A stretch of DNA of 64,000 nt from Sphingomonas sp. PP-F2F-G114-C0414 (GTDB lineage Bacteria; Pseudomonadota; Alphaproteobacteria; Sphingomonadales; Sphingomonadaceae): positions 1-64,000 of the forward strand of contig NZ_RCWT01000011.1 of NCBI RefSeq assembly GCF_003688595.1. Direction: 5' to 3'. Position numbers and translations under genes: made by a program. The notes under the pieces were generated by a model that made no database searches, was not told the origin of the DNA, and was given only the letters and a program-made list of their open reading frames with translations. Of the stretch, positions 15,525 through 24,960 are shown in pieces. Positions within the stretch are counted from its first letter, which is position 1; every line of letters starts with the position of its first letter.

Positions 15525-18500
15525 TTAGAAATTGCCGCGCAGGATGAACGAGAAGCGGCGGTCGTTGACGAAATAGGACCGGGGCGCGAGCGCTTTCGGA
15601 TCACCGCTATACGCCTGCAGCGTCTTGGTCACCGAGTTGGTCAGGTTCACACCCTGCACGCCGACCTTGATGTATTTGTTGACGTTGAGGAAGGCGGAGG
15701 CGTCGAGCTGCCCGGCCGCGGCCTGGAAGATCGACGTATACGGGAAGATCACGTCGGCCGCCGTCAGCAGATATTTCGACCGCCAGTTATACGCGGCACG
15801 AACCGAGACCGGCCCCTTTTCGTAAAACAGCGTCGCGTTGACGTTGTGCTTCGAGAGACCTTCGAGCGGCAGGCTGCCGGTCTTGGTCTGCGGCGCGACG
15901 TTGCCGACCGGCGTCCCCCCGTTCAGGAACGAGTTCGGCAGCCCCGAGCTTTGGATGAACGAATAGTTCCCGGTGAAACCAAGGCCGCTCAGAACACCCG
16001 GCAGGAAATCGAAGGTCTGCTGATACGCGACCTCGACACCCTTGATCTTGCCGTGTCCGTTGTAATTGGCGGGACCGCGGGTGAGCAGCGGGAAGGTGAT
16101 CCCGTTGTTCTGCAGCGGCAGGTTGACGACCGACTGATAGAAGAAGTTCTTCACGTCCTTGTAGAAGGCATCGATCGTCAGCGAACCGACCTTCGAGAAA
16201 TACCATTCCGCGGTGAGATCGAACTGATACGCGGTCGCGGGCTTGAGATACGGGTTGCCCACCGTGCTCAGGAAGTTGCCGTTCCCGTCGATCGAGATCT
16301 GCTGGTAGTTGCGGATCAGCGCGGAGTCCGGGCGGGTCAGCACCTTCGATCCCGACAGGCGAGCGAGCAGCTTCGGCGTGATGCCGAGCTTCAGGTTCAC
16401 GCTCGGCAGGAGGTAATTGTAGCTGTTCTTCGCCTGGTTGAAGAGATTGGCCGTATCCACACCGGCAAACTGCTGCAGCTGGGCATAGCCGGTTGCCCCG
16501 AGATTGCAGACACCGCCTGGACGCGTTGGGTTCGTACCGGGAGGTGCACCCGCCGGCACCGCGGAAACGGCGCAGCGTGTGTCATAGGGGTTGGTGATGT
16601 TCAACGTCGCCTGGTTCGGAATCGTGCTCGTGCCGAACGAGTCCAGCCCAGTCCGTACATAGCGCGCACCGACGTTGCCGCTGAAGTTCAGCCCGTTGCT
16701 GTCGGACTCGGTCTTGAACGACACCATCGCATAGGCGGAGAAGTCGCGCTGATGGACACGCTGGATCTCGCTCGGCAGGTAATTCGTCCCGGCCACGACA
16801 CCCGGGCGCTCGGCGAGCGGCCGCCACTGCTGTTGGGTGTTGCCGTTCTGCGTCTGCGCGGTGGACTCGACTTGTTTGATGAAATCAACGGCGCCGTTAT
16901 AGTCCTTGATCATGTCGCCATTGTAGTAATACGCGCCCGGCGGTGAATTCGTCGCGCCGCGGAAGAAGTTCGGGAACGTGTAATAGTCCGCCCGGTCGCC
17001 GCCGAACTGGTTCACCGTCACCGGATACCCCGCCCAGACTTCGCTGACCATGCCCCAGTTATACGTCGAATACTGGACCGTCTGATCGCGGTCGGCATAG
17101 CGCGCACCGAACCGCGCCTTGGTGAAGAAGCCGCCATCGGCGAAGTCGTACGTCGCATCGCCCTTGAACTGGAACTCCTTGCCGACGCTGTGCTCGGCAT
17201 GATCCATCGCGGCGCGCCAGAACGTCGTGCTCGGATCGGCGAAATACTGACTGTCGGTCTGGCCGGCGAGGACGGCGTTCGCCGGCGTCGCCCATGCCGC
17301 CGACAACGTGCTCGGCTTGTGCGAGATGACGTTCGGCACGCTCCCCGACAGATCCAGTTCCTGGTCAGCGAACGTCTCGCCGAAGATGTTCAGGCTGAAC
17401 GTGTCGTGCTCGGAGCGGGTGTAGTCCGCGTCCAGCGCGATCGTCAGCCGTTCGGTCGGATGAATTTCCGCATTCAGGCCGTAATCGTTGATGAGGTTCC
17501 GCTCATAGGTCTGGCCGCGCGACAGGGAGATCGGCGCGCCGCCGGTCGGGATCGACGTGGTGGATGGCGCGCCGCTGCGGTTGGTGCGGAAACCCGTGCC
17601 CGGCGTCGTGATATAGCCGCTCTTGAACAGACCGTTCGCATCGTAGGTATAGTTCGTGAACCCGCCGACCGGGCATTCCGCCCGCGTCGTGCCGTTGTTG
17701 TTGTAGAGCGGACCGTTGCTGTTCTGCTGACAGCCATTGGGGAAGGTGCTGTATTCGGACAGATCCGGGGCCGCTTCGAACGTATGTTCGCTGGTCGAGT
17801 TCGTCGTGTGCGAGCGAAGATATTGCCCGGTCAGCAGGAAGGAGCGATCGGTCGACTCGAACTGCGCGGCCAAGGCGACGCCGTCGCGCTTGCGATCGAA
17901 GGTCTGCGTCCGATACTGGCCACCGAGCGGCGAATATTGCCCCGTGGACAGATCGGCGAAGCCGTCGGCCCCGGGGGTCGAGGCGGCGTTGCACGCGGCG
18001 CCGGCGGCGGGCAGCGTGGTGGTGTCGGTGCTGCTCGGCAGCGGGTTGCGACAGACGAGCACGCCGTTGCCGTTCTGATACGGTACCTGGCTGTTGTCGC
18101 GGGCCTGGAAATTGGTGATCTGGACGCCGTCCGCACGGCTGCGGATCCGCGAATAGGACACGTCGCCGAGCAGGCCGAATTTGCCGATCGGCGTATCCCA
18201 GGTGTTGCTGACGAGCAGCGACCCGGTCGGCGTCCACTTCTTGGCGAAATCGCCGTAGTTCGCTTCGGCATCGGCGCCGATATGAAAGCCGTTATTGTCG
18301 AACGGCTTGCGCGTGTTCAGATTGACCGTTCCGGCGAGCCCGCCCTCGATTGAGGCGGCGGTGACGTTCTTGTAGACTTCCACCGACCCCAGCAATTCGG
18401 CCGGGACGTCGCTGAAGTTGAGCGCCTGCCCACCGATCCCCGCGGCGAACGCGTCGCGGCCGTTGAATTCCGACCGAACGAAGTTGAGGCCGCGGATCAC

Positions 18501-19001
18501 GACGCCCGAACCTTCGACCGAGAAATGGTCGGGGTCGTTGGCGCCGGCGAAGCGGCTGATCGACACGCCGGGTACGCGCTGCAACGCTTCGGTCACCGAC
18601 CGATCGGGCAAGGCGCCGATATCGGTCGCGGTGATCGCGTCGACCACGGTATCGGAATTGCGCTTGATGTTCTGCGCGTTGGCAAGGCTCTGCCGAATCC
18701 CGGTGACGACGATCTCGCCTGGCGCATCACTGGTATCGGCGGCGGCGGTGCTTTGCGTATCGGTCGCGGACGGATCGGCCGTTGCGGTCGCGGGGCTGGC
18801 CGACCCGGCGGTGCCCTGCCCGGTTTTCGCGCCGGTCGGCGACGTCTGATTGGCGGCGGGTGCAGCAGTCTGCTGGGGGTCCGGACCGGTCTGCGCCTGC
18901 GCGACTCCAGCCAAGGCTACGCACAACGTCGTCGCCGACGCGCTATGTAAAAAACGAACAATATGACGAACGGCAGTGTTCGACGGCGCAATGCGGCGCA
19001 T
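15525..19001 (-). CDS. TonB-dependent receptor of the large sphingomonad/Caulobacter type
   Basis: A 1158-residue outer-membrane active transporter. It has a signal peptide (about 1-37, VAQAQ), a low-complexity Ala/Thr/Ser/Gln/Pro linker (about 38-95), a TonB box EIVVTG (96-101), a plug domain (LPDRSVTEALQRVPGVSISR, then VIRGLNF, VEVYKNVTAASIEGGLAGTVNL) and a long barrel ending in FSFILRGNF. This architecture matches the large TonB-receptor subfamily of Caulobacter, Xanthomonas and Sphingomonas, which is often genetically linked to tryptophan-halogenase-like and SapC genes and in some cases to plant carbohydrate uptake. No SusD partner is present. The start has an excellent AGGAGGGG 6 bases upstream. 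It is divergent from the halogenase operon, with 241 bases between the starts. Confidence 0.96.
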   Translation of the reverse strand: MRRIAPSNTAVRHIVRFLHSASATTLCVALAGVAQAQTGPDPQQTAAPAANQTSPTGAKTGQGTAGSASPATATADPSATDTQSTAAADTSDAPGEIVVTGIRQSLANAQNIKRNSDTVVDAITATDIGALPDRSVTEALQRVPGVSISRFAGANDPDHFSVEGSGVVIRGLNFVRSEFNGRDAFAAGIGGQALNFSDVPAELLGSVEVYKNVTAASIEGGLAGTVNLNTRKPFDNNGFHIGADAEANYGDFAKKWTPTGSLLVSNTWDTPIGKFGLLGDVSYSRIRSRADGVQITNFQARDNSQVPYQNGNGVLVCRNPLPSSTDTTTLPAAGAACNAASTPGADGFADLSTGQYSPLGGQYRTQTFDRKRDGVALAAQFESTDRSFLLTGQYLRSHTTNSTSEHTFEAAPDLSEYSTFPNGCQQNSNGPLYNNNGTTRAECPVGGFTNYTYDANGLFKSGYITTPGTGFRTNRSGAPSTTSIPTGGAPISLSRGQTYERNLINDYGLNAEIHPTERLTIALDADYTRSEHDTFSLNIFGETFADQELDLSGSVPNVISHKPSTLSAAWATPANAVLAGQTDSQYFADPSTTFWRAAMDHAEHSVGKEFQFKGDATYDFADGGFFTKARFGARYADRDQTVQYSTYNWGMVSEVWAGYPVTVNQFGGDRADYYTFPNFFRGATNSPPGAYYYNGDMIKDYNGAVDFIKQVESTAQTQNGNTQQQWRPLAERPGVVAGTNYLPSEIQRVHQRDFSAYAMVSFKTESDSNGLNFSGNVGARYVRTGLDSFGTSTIPNQATLNITNPYDTRCAVSAVPAGAPPGTNPTRPGGVCNLGATGYAQLQQFAGVDTANLFNQAKNSYNYLLPSVNLKLGITPKLLARLSGSKVLTRPDSALIRNYQQISIDGNGNFLSTVGNPYLKPATAYQFDLTAEWYFSKVGSLTIDAFYKDVKNFFYQSVVNLPLQNNGITFPLLTRGPANYNGHGKIKGVEVAYQQTFDFLPGVLSGLGFTGNYSFIQSSGLPNSFLNGGTPVGNVAPQTKTGSLPLEGLSKHNVNATLFYEKGPVSVRAAYNWRSKYLLTAADVIFPYTSIFQAAAGQLDASAFLNVNKYIKVGVQGVNLTNSVTKTLQAYSGDPKALAPRSYFVNDRRFSFILRGNF

Positions 19002-19242
19002 TATGACCCCTCCTAAACGCAGCGCTGTAATCGCGCCTGATTCCCTGTCGCCGCCGAGTGTCCCGGGCCTCGGCGTGCAGTGCGTGTTTGCGGTAACATA
19101 GTGCGGAAATCAAACGGTAAATACTTAGAATGTGACAATCCGGCAACGCCGTCACAACAATCCATCCGCGGTTGACGCAACGGGTCGAATGAGGGAGCAT
19201 CTTGTGAGAGCGCCACCATAAGGCGCGTCGGGAGGGTATCGA
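19002..19242. promoter_or_regulatory. divergent promoter region of receptor and halogenase operon
   Basis: A 241-base gap between divergent starts. It includes a relatively AT-rich part (19090-19140, with GGTAAATACTTAGAATGTG) and a GGAGGG ribosome-binding site at 19231-19236. No operator is obvious by eye and no dedicated regulator gene lies beside the locus. Confidence 0.5.
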
Positions 19243-20763
19243 GTGCCGGTCATGGCAAAACCAAAAACACGCGTGGTTGTGGTTGGTGGCGGCACGGCCG
19301 GGTGGATGACCGCGGCAGCGCTATCGCGCCTGCTGCCGGGCCAGTGTTCGGTGCATCTGATCGAGTCCGAGGCGATCGGCGTGGTCGGCGTCGGCGAGGC
19401 CACGTTGCCGCATATCCGCGCGTTCAACGAGCGGCTGGGCATCGACGAGGCCGACTTCATGGCGCGCACCCGGGCGACCTTCAAACTGGGGATCGAGTTT
19501 CGCGACTGGAACCGCCTCGGCGACAGCTATATCCATCCGTTCGGCACCTTCGGTCGCGGCACCGGCGGGGTGGATTTCCAGCATTACTGGGCGCGCTTGC
19601 TGGGCGAAGGCGCGCCTCTGCCGTCGCTCGATTCGGTGTCCTACGCGTGTGCGCTGGCCCGCGCCGGCAAGTTCGATCGTCCCGAGACCGATCCGCACCG
19701 GCTCGCGGGCACGTTCGGCTATGCCTATCAGTTCGATGCGCTGCTCTTCGCACCCTATCTCCGCGAGATTGCCGAGGGCATGGGCGCCCGCCGGACCGAG
19801 GGGGTCGTCGTCCGGGTGGAGCGTGACGGAGACAGTGGCGACATCGCCGCGATCGTGCTGGACACCGGCGAGCGGATCGAAGGCGACCTGTTCGTCGACT
19901 GCTCGGGGTTCCGCGCGCTGTTGCTCGGCGAGGCAATGGCGGAACCGTTCGTCGACTGGTCGCACTGGCTGCCGACCGACCGTGCGGTGGCGATGCCGTG
20001 CCGCACACGCACCGCGGTCACGCCGTATACGAGTGCGATCGCGATGCCTGCGGGCTGGCGCTGGCGGATCCCGCTGCAGCACCGCACGGGCAACGGCTAT
20101 GTCTATGCCAGCGGCTTCGTCGCCGACGACGATGCGCGCCGCGCACTCGAAGCCGCGGTCGAGGGGGAGGCGCTGGCCGCACCACGCGTGCTGCGGTTCA
20201 AGGCCGGGCGCCGCCGCCGCAGTTGGGTCGGCAATTGCGTCGCGATCGGGCTCGCGAGCGGGTTTCTCGAACCGCTCGAATCGACCAGCATCTACCTTGT
20301 CCAGCAGGCGATCACGACGTTGATCGAACTGTTCCCCGAACCCCGCATCGCCGCGACCGACCGAGACGAGTTCAACCGCGTGATCGACCTCGAATATGAT
20401 CGGATCCGCGATTTCCTGATCCTCCACTACCACGCCACGACGCGCAGCGATTCGCCGTTCTGGGACTATGTCCGGACGATGCCGATCCCCGACACGCTGT
20501 CGGAAAAGCTCGACTTGTGGCGCACGCGCGCACGGATCGTGAAGTACCGCGAGGGCGTCTTTCTCGATCCGAGCTGGGTGGCGGTGTATCTCGGCCAGGG
20601 AATCGTTCCGGAAGGCTGGGACCCGCGCGCCGATCCGGTCGCGTCGGACGCGCTGGCGCGCAGCCTCGACGCACTGCGCGGGGAGATCGCCAGCGACGTC
20701 GCGCGACGCCCGGATCACCGCAGCTTCATCGAACGCTATTGCGCGATGGCACAGGCGGCCTGA
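19243..20763 (+). CDS. flavin-dependent halogenase-family protein (HalA)
   Basis: A 506-residue member of the tryptophan halogenase family (Trp_halogenase). It has the FAD-binding VVVGGGTAGW (about 12-21), the VVGVGEAT motif (about 47-54), the conserved lysine in TFKLGIEF (Lys81; Lys79 in PrnA), the halogenase signature WRWRIP (272-277) and the Glu-Ser pair in LEPLEST (Glu346-Ser347, as in PrnA). All residues for hypohalous acid chemistry are therefore present. Relatives linked to TonB receptors in Xanthomonas were shown to halogenate, preferring bromide, on free indole, but their natural substrate is unknown. GTG at 19243 is chosen because GGAGGG is 6 bases upstream; ATG at 19252 is possible. 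The stop overlaps the next start (TGATG). No flavin reductase gene is nearby. Confidence 0.93.
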   Translation: MPVMAKPKTRVVVVGGGTAGWMTAAALSRLLPGQCSVHLIESEAIGVVGVGEATLPHIRAFNERLGIDEADFMARTRATFKLGIEFRDWNRLGDSYIHPFGTFGRGTGGVDFQHYWARLLGEGAPLPSLDSVSYACALARAGKFDRPETDPHRLAGTFGYAYQFDALLFAPYLREIAEGMGARRTEGVVVRVERDGDSGDIAAIVLDTGERIEGDLFVDCSGFRALLLGEAMAEPFVDWSHWLPTDRAVAMPCRTRTAVTPYTSAIAMPAGWRWRIPLQHRTGNGYVYASGFVADDDARRALEAAVEGEALAAPRVLRFKAGRRRRSWVGNCVAIGLASGFLEPLESTSIYLVQQAITTLIELFPEPRIAATDRDEFNRVIDLEYDRIRDFLILHYHATTRSDSPFWDYVRTMPIPDTLSEKLDLWRTRARIVKYREGVFLDPSWVAVYLGQGIVPEGWDPRADPVASDALARSLDALRGEIASDVARRPDHRSFIERYCAMAQAA

Positions 20764-22235
20764 TGCGGCAGGAGCAGCTCCGGAGCGTCCTGGTCGCGGG
20801 CGGCGGCATCACCGCGTGGTGCGCGGCAGCCGCGCTGAAACGCCGCGCGCCGTTCCTCGACGTGGCTATCCTGCGCTGCACGCCGTCACGCGACGCGCTG
20901 GCGGACCGGATCGCGTGCACGCTGCCGTCGCTGCTCGGATTCCACGACGATCTCGGCATCGGTGCCGCCGATGGCATCGCCCGGACCGCGAGCGGCTATC
21001 GCCTGGGGACGCTGTTCAGCGGCTGGGCAACGGGGTTGCCCGACTATGTCCATGCCTATGGCCGTTATGGCCGATCGCTGGGTCCGACCGCGTTCCATCT
21101 CCACTGGATCCGGTCCGTGCTGGAGGGCGCGCGCGCGGCACCATTCGACAGCCATTCGCCCGCCGCAGCGCTCGCCCGCGCCGGGCGGTTCGCGCCGACC
21201 ATGCCCGAGACGCCGTTTGCGGATCACGAATATGGGCTGACGCTCGACCTTCCGCGGTATCAGACGATGATGCGGGCCTTCGCGCTGCATGTCGGCGTGC
21301 GCGAGATCGTCGGCGAGATAGCCGGCATCGTTCGCGATACCGGCGACGGGATCGCCGCGGTGGAGCTTGCGGGCGGGTCATGCATGGTCGCCGACCTGTT
21401 CGTCGACGCGACCGGCCCCGACGCAAAATTACGCGGCGCCCTCGACGACGTCAGGGACGACTGGAGCGCCTGGCTGCCATGCGACCGCGTCCTGCTCGCC
21501 GAGGGTAGCGCGGAACCGCTAGTGCTCACCACCGCGGTCGCGCATCCGGCGGGCTGGCGCTGGAGCAGCGGCGCGCAAAGCGGCTTTGCCTATGCGTCGG
21601 GGGAGATCAGCGACGCCAAGGCCGCGCGCGTGTTGCGCAATGCCGCAGGCACGGCGCCCGGCGAGCCGATCCGCGTTCGTCCGGGAACGAGGCCGCACCC
21701 GTGGCTGGGCAATTGCATCGCGATCGGCGACGCCGCGACCGAAGTCGAACCGCTCGAATGGTGCAACCTCCACCTCGCGCTTAGCGCGATCGACCGGTTG
21801 ATCGCGATGCTCCCCGGTCGCACGCCGACCCGAGGTGAAGCGGCCGAGTTCAACCGCCAGACGCTGGCCGAGGCCGAACGCGTCCGCGACTTCCTGGCGT
21901 TGCACTATAAAACTGCGCAGCGTGACGATCCGCTGTGGCAGGCGGTCGCCGCCGCCGTGCCGCCAGCCAGCCTTTCGCACACGCTCGCGCAGTTCACCGA
22001 GCGTGGCCGGCTTCCCTTCTATGAGGAGGAGACGTTCGCGCGCGACAGTTGGGCTGCCGTCCTCATCGGTCAGGGCGTCCTGCCACGACGGATCGATCCG
22101 CTCGTCGCGGCGGTTCCGGCCGCTGCCGCGCAGACCGCGATGGCACGACTGACCACCGAGATTGCCGCCGCCTTGCCGCATATTCCCACCCACGCCGCGT
22201 ATCGCGCGGCCCAGACGAGACATCTCCTGCCATGA
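20763..22235 (+). CDS. degenerate halogenase-family protein (HalB), probably non-halogenating
   Basis: A 490-residue protein clearly homologous to its two neighbours, with the same order of blocks and similar C-terminus. Key positions are changed: the first Gly-rich loop is AGGGITAW, the GxGEAT motif is missing (ADRIACTLPS at about 47-56), the catalytic lysine is Arg80 (GYRLG), the WxWxIP signature is WRWSSG (265-270) and the Ser after the active-site Glu332 is Trp333. The frame is intact and coupled on both sides (TGATG with HalA, ATGA with HalC), so it is a maintained gene and not a decaying one. It may be a scaffold or partner of HalA or HalC, or use FAD for another reaction. This role is inference. 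Confidence 0.85.
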   Translation: MRQEQLRSVLVAGGGITAWCAAAALKRRAPFLDVAILRCTPSRDALADRIACTLPSLLGFHDDLGIGAADGIARTASGYRLGTLFSGWATGLPDYVHAYGRYGRSLGPTAFHLHWIRSVLEGARAAPFDSHSPAAALARAGRFAPTMPETPFADHEYGLTLDLPRYQTMMRAFALHVGVREIVGEIAGIVRDTGDGIAAVELAGGSCMVADLFVDATGPDAKLRGALDDVRDDWSAWLPCDRVLLAEGSAEPLVLTTAVAHPAGWRWSSGAQSGFAYASGEISDAKAARVLRNAAGTAPGEPIRVRPGTRPHPWLGNCIAIGDAATEVEPLEWCNLHLALSAIDRLIAMLPGRTPTRGEAAEFNRQTLAEAERVRDFLALHYKTAQRDDPLWQAVAAAVPPASLSHTLAQFTERGRLPFYEEETFARDSWAAVLIGQGVLPRRIDPLVAAVPAAAAQTAMARLTTEIAAALPHIPTHAAYRAAQTRHLLP

Positions 22236-23875
22236 ACGAGCATTCGATCCGACGCGTCGTCATTGTCGGCGGCGGCACCGCCGGCTGGATGGCCGCGGCG
22301 GCCTTCGCGCGGTTTCTCAACAACGGCTATACCGAGATCACGCTGGTCGAATCCGAGGAGATCGGCACGGTCGGCGTCGGCGAGGCGACGATCCCGCCGC
22401 TGATCAATTTCAACCAGATGCTCGGGCTCGACGAGAACGCGTTCCTGGCGGCGACGTCGGGCACGTTCAAGCTCGGGATCGAGTTCGTCGACTGGGGCGC
22501 GCTCGGCGAACGCTATTTCCACCCGTTCGGCAATTACGGCCACGACCTGCAAGGCGTCCATTTCCACCAGCTTTGGCTGCGCGAGAAGGCGCGGCGGCCG
22601 ATCGCCGACATTTCGGCCTGGTCGATGAGCGCGATGGCGGCCGCGAACGGCAAGTTCGGGCGCGCGACCGGCGACGCCCGATCACCCGTGCGCGAGCTGT
22701 TCTACGCGTTCCATTTCGACGCATCGCTCTACGCGCGATATCTGCGCGACTATGCCGAGCGCGCCGGCATCGTCCGGATCGAAGGCAAGATCGCTGAAGT
22801 GAACCAGCGCCCCGCGGACGGCTATGTCGCTGCGGTCACGCTTGAGGACGGGCGCCGGATCGAGGGCGACCTGTTCATCGACTGCTCGGGCTTTAGGGGT
22901 CTGTTGATCGAGGAAACGTTGCACACCGGCTATGAGAGCTATGCGCAGTGGCTGCCGTGTGACCGTGCGGTTGCAGTCCCCTGCGCGTTGCCCAACCCCG
23001 GCGAGCCCGATGCGTTCACGCGCTCGACCGCGCACAAGGCGGGCTGGCGATGGCGCATCCCGTTGCAGCACCGGATGGGCAATGGCCTGGTGTATTGCAG
23101 CAAATATCTCGGCGACGACGAGGCCGAAGCACAGTTGCTCGCGAGCCTGGAAGGCGAACAGCTCGCCGAGCCGCGACGGTTGCAGTTCACCGCCGGCCGC
23201 CGCCGCGACTGCTGGAACCGCAACGTGGTGGCGCTCGGCCTGTCCAGCGGGTTCATCGAACCGCTCGAATCGACCAGCATCCATCTGGTACAGGCGGGAA
23301 TCCAGCGGTTGATCGCGCTGTTTCCCGACAAGCGCTTCGATCCGGTCGAACGCGACGAGTTCAACCGGCAGATGCACGATCTGTACGAGGACATCCGCGA
23401 TTTCATCATCCTGCACTACAAGGCGACGCGCCGCGACGATTCGCCGTTCTGGAACCGGGTGCGGACGATGGACATCCCCGAAAGCCTGCAACGCAAGATC
23501 GACCTGTTCGCCGGCAAGGGGCGGCTGTTCCGCGAAGGCTATGACCTGTTCAGCAACCCGAGCTGGGTCGCGGTCTGTCTCGGCCAAGGAATCACGCCGC
23601 AGGGCTGGGAGCCCGCCGCCGATGCGCTCGACGAGCAGAAGGTCGCAAGCGCGCTCGAGCAGATGCGGCGCGGGTATCTCGACACCGCGCAGCGCCTGCC
23701 GACGCACGGCGAGTTCCTGCGGCGGACCGCGCCGTCCCCGCTCGCCGCGCAGGCTGCACCGTCCTCCTCGGCGCCTGCTTCCGCCCCTGCCCCGACCTCG
23801 TCCGACGACGTTCCGTTCTTTGCGTTTACCGCGGAGTCGCCCTTCGATGTCGGCGGCGGGGGCTCGCCGTTGTGA
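22232..23875 (+). CDS. flavin-dependent halogenase-family protein (HalC)
   Basis: A 547-residue tryptophan-halogenase-family enzyme with intact motifs: VIVGGGTAGW (about 10-19), TVGVGEAT (46-53), Lys80 in TFKLGIEF, WRWRIP (272-277) and Glu346-Ser347 in IEPLEST. It is about 40 residues longer than HalA owing to an Ala/Pro/Ser-rich C-terminal tail (about 495-547) ending in an acidic/aromatic segment and GGGGSPL. The ATG at 22232 overlaps the HalB stop by 4 bases. The three genes form one translation-coupled unit. HalA and HalC are more alike than either is to HalB. Confidence 0.94.
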   Translation: MNEHSIRRVVIVGGGTAGWMAAAAFARFLNNGYTEITLVESEEIGTVGVGEATIPPLINFNQMLGLDENAFLAATSGTFKLGIEFVDWGALGERYFHPFGNYGHDLQGVHFHQLWLREKARRPIADISAWSMSAMAAANGKFGRATGDARSPVRELFYAFHFDASLYARYLRDYAERAGIVRIEGKIAEVNQRPADGYVAAVTLEDGRRIEGDLFIDCSGFRGLLIEETLHTGYESYAQWLPCDRAVAVPCALPNPGEPDAFTRSTAHKAGWRWRIPLQHRMGNGLVYCSKYLGDDEAEAQLLASLEGEQLAEPRRLQFTAGRRRDCWNRNVVALGLSSGFIEPLESTSIHLVQAGIQRLIALFPDKRFDPVERDEFNRQMHDLYEDIRDFIILHYKATRRDDSPFWNRVRTMDIPESLQRKIDLFAGKGRLFREGYDLFSNPSWVAVCLGQGITPQGWEPAADALDEQKVASALEQMRRGYLDTAQRLPTHGEFLRRTAPSPLAAQAAPSSSAPASAPAPTSSDDVPFFAFTAESPFDVGGGGSPL

Positions 23876-23927
23876 TGCAGACTTATGAGCGAGCCGCACC
23901 TCGGCGCATCACGGGGCCTGCCCACGC

Positions 23928-24950
23928 GTGACGCGTCTCGCCACCCCTTCCCCGATCGCCGAACTGCACGGCATCGACCGCGCGCGCTTCGACGCCGAGA
24001 TACGCCCCGCCGCGCAGCCTGTGGTCCTGCGCGGTCTGGCCGCCGACTGGCCGGCAGTGCGCGCCGCCCGGACCTCCGACGAGACGCTGGTCGACTATCT
24101 CAAGACCTTCAGCCATGTCGAGCCGGTCGGCGCGATCGTCGGGCCGCCCGAGATCGAAGGGCGTTTCTTTTACCAGCCTGACATGACCGCACTCAACTTC
24201 ACCCGCGGACGCTCACCGCTCGATCCGTTCCTCGACCGGCTGTTGCGCGATCGCACGGTGGCGCAACCGTACGCGATGGCGGTGCAGTCGATCCCCGCCC
24301 CCGACCTGCTGCCGGGCTTTGCCGCCGAGCAGGGCATTGACCTGGTCGATACGCAGGTCGTGCCGCGGCTCTGGCTCGGCAACGCGATCCGGGTGGCGAC
24401 GCATTACGATCTGATGGAGAACATCGCGGTCGTCATCGCCGGTCGCCGCCGCTTCACGCTCTTCCCGCCCGATCAGGTCGCGAACCTGTACATGGGTCCG
24501 TACGAACTGACGCCCGCAGGCACGCCGGTCAGCATGGTCGACCCGGACTCGCCGGACCTGGAGCGCTATCCGCGGTTCGCCCAAGCGATGGAAAACGCCC
24601 GGGAAGCGACACTCGAACCGGGCGACGCGCTGTATATCCCGTTCCACTGGTGGCACGCGGTCGCGTCGCTCGCGCCGGTCAACATGCTATGCAATTACTG
24701 GTGGGATCCTGCACCCCAGGGCATGGCGAACCCCTATGACGCGCTGCTGCTCGCGCTGTTCTCGCTGCGGACGCTGCCGGAGGACCAGCGGCGGGTGTGG
24801 CGGACCATGTTCGACCATCTCGTGTTCCGTACCGAGGGCGATTCCGCGGCGCATTTGCCACCCCACGTCAGGGGCGTGCTCGGCGAGGCGGACCGCGACG
24901 GGCTGGAACAGATGCGCGCAGCCTTGCGACAGAGCCTCAACCGGTCCTGA
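23928..24950 (+). CDS. cupin-8/JmjC-domain protein (JmjA)
   Basis: A 340-residue protein of the cupin-like JmjC family, whose members are Fe(II)/2-oxoglutarate hydroxylases or demethylases. The metal triad is visible as His159-x-Asp161 (THYD) and His243 (FHWWHAV, after EPGDALYIP). The lysine or arginine expected to hold 2-oxoglutarate may lie in AGRRRFTLFPP (171-181). The N-terminal QPVVLRGLAADWP is the family start. It is 52 bases downstream of HalC and probably in the same operon. Such proteins repeatedly accompany TonB-receptor and halogenase genes, function unknown. The start (GTG at 23928) has no clear ribosome-binding site and is uncertain by some residues. Confidence 0.88.
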   Translation: MTRLATPSPIAELHGIDRARFDAEIRPAAQPVVLRGLAADWPAVRAARTSDETLVDYLKTFSHVEPVGAIVGPPEIEGRFFYQPDMTALNFTRGRSPLDPFLDRLLRDRTVAQPYAMAVQSIPAPDLLPGFAAEQGIDLVDTQVVPRLWLGNAIRVATHYDLMENIAVVIAGRRRFTLFPPDQVANLYMGPYELTPAGTPVSMVDPDSPDLERYPRFAQAMENAREATLEPGDALYIPFHWWHAVASLAPVNMLCNYWWDPAPQGMANPYDALLLALFSLRTLPEDQRRVWRTMFDHLVFRTEGDSAAHLPPHVRGVLGEADRDGLEQMRAALRQSLNRS

Positions 24951-24960
24951 CTTGCGGGCA

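Noticed and set aside
20763..22235. HalB as a pseudogene.
   Set aside because: The frame is full length, coupled to both neighbours and has no internal stop; loss of motifs looks selective.
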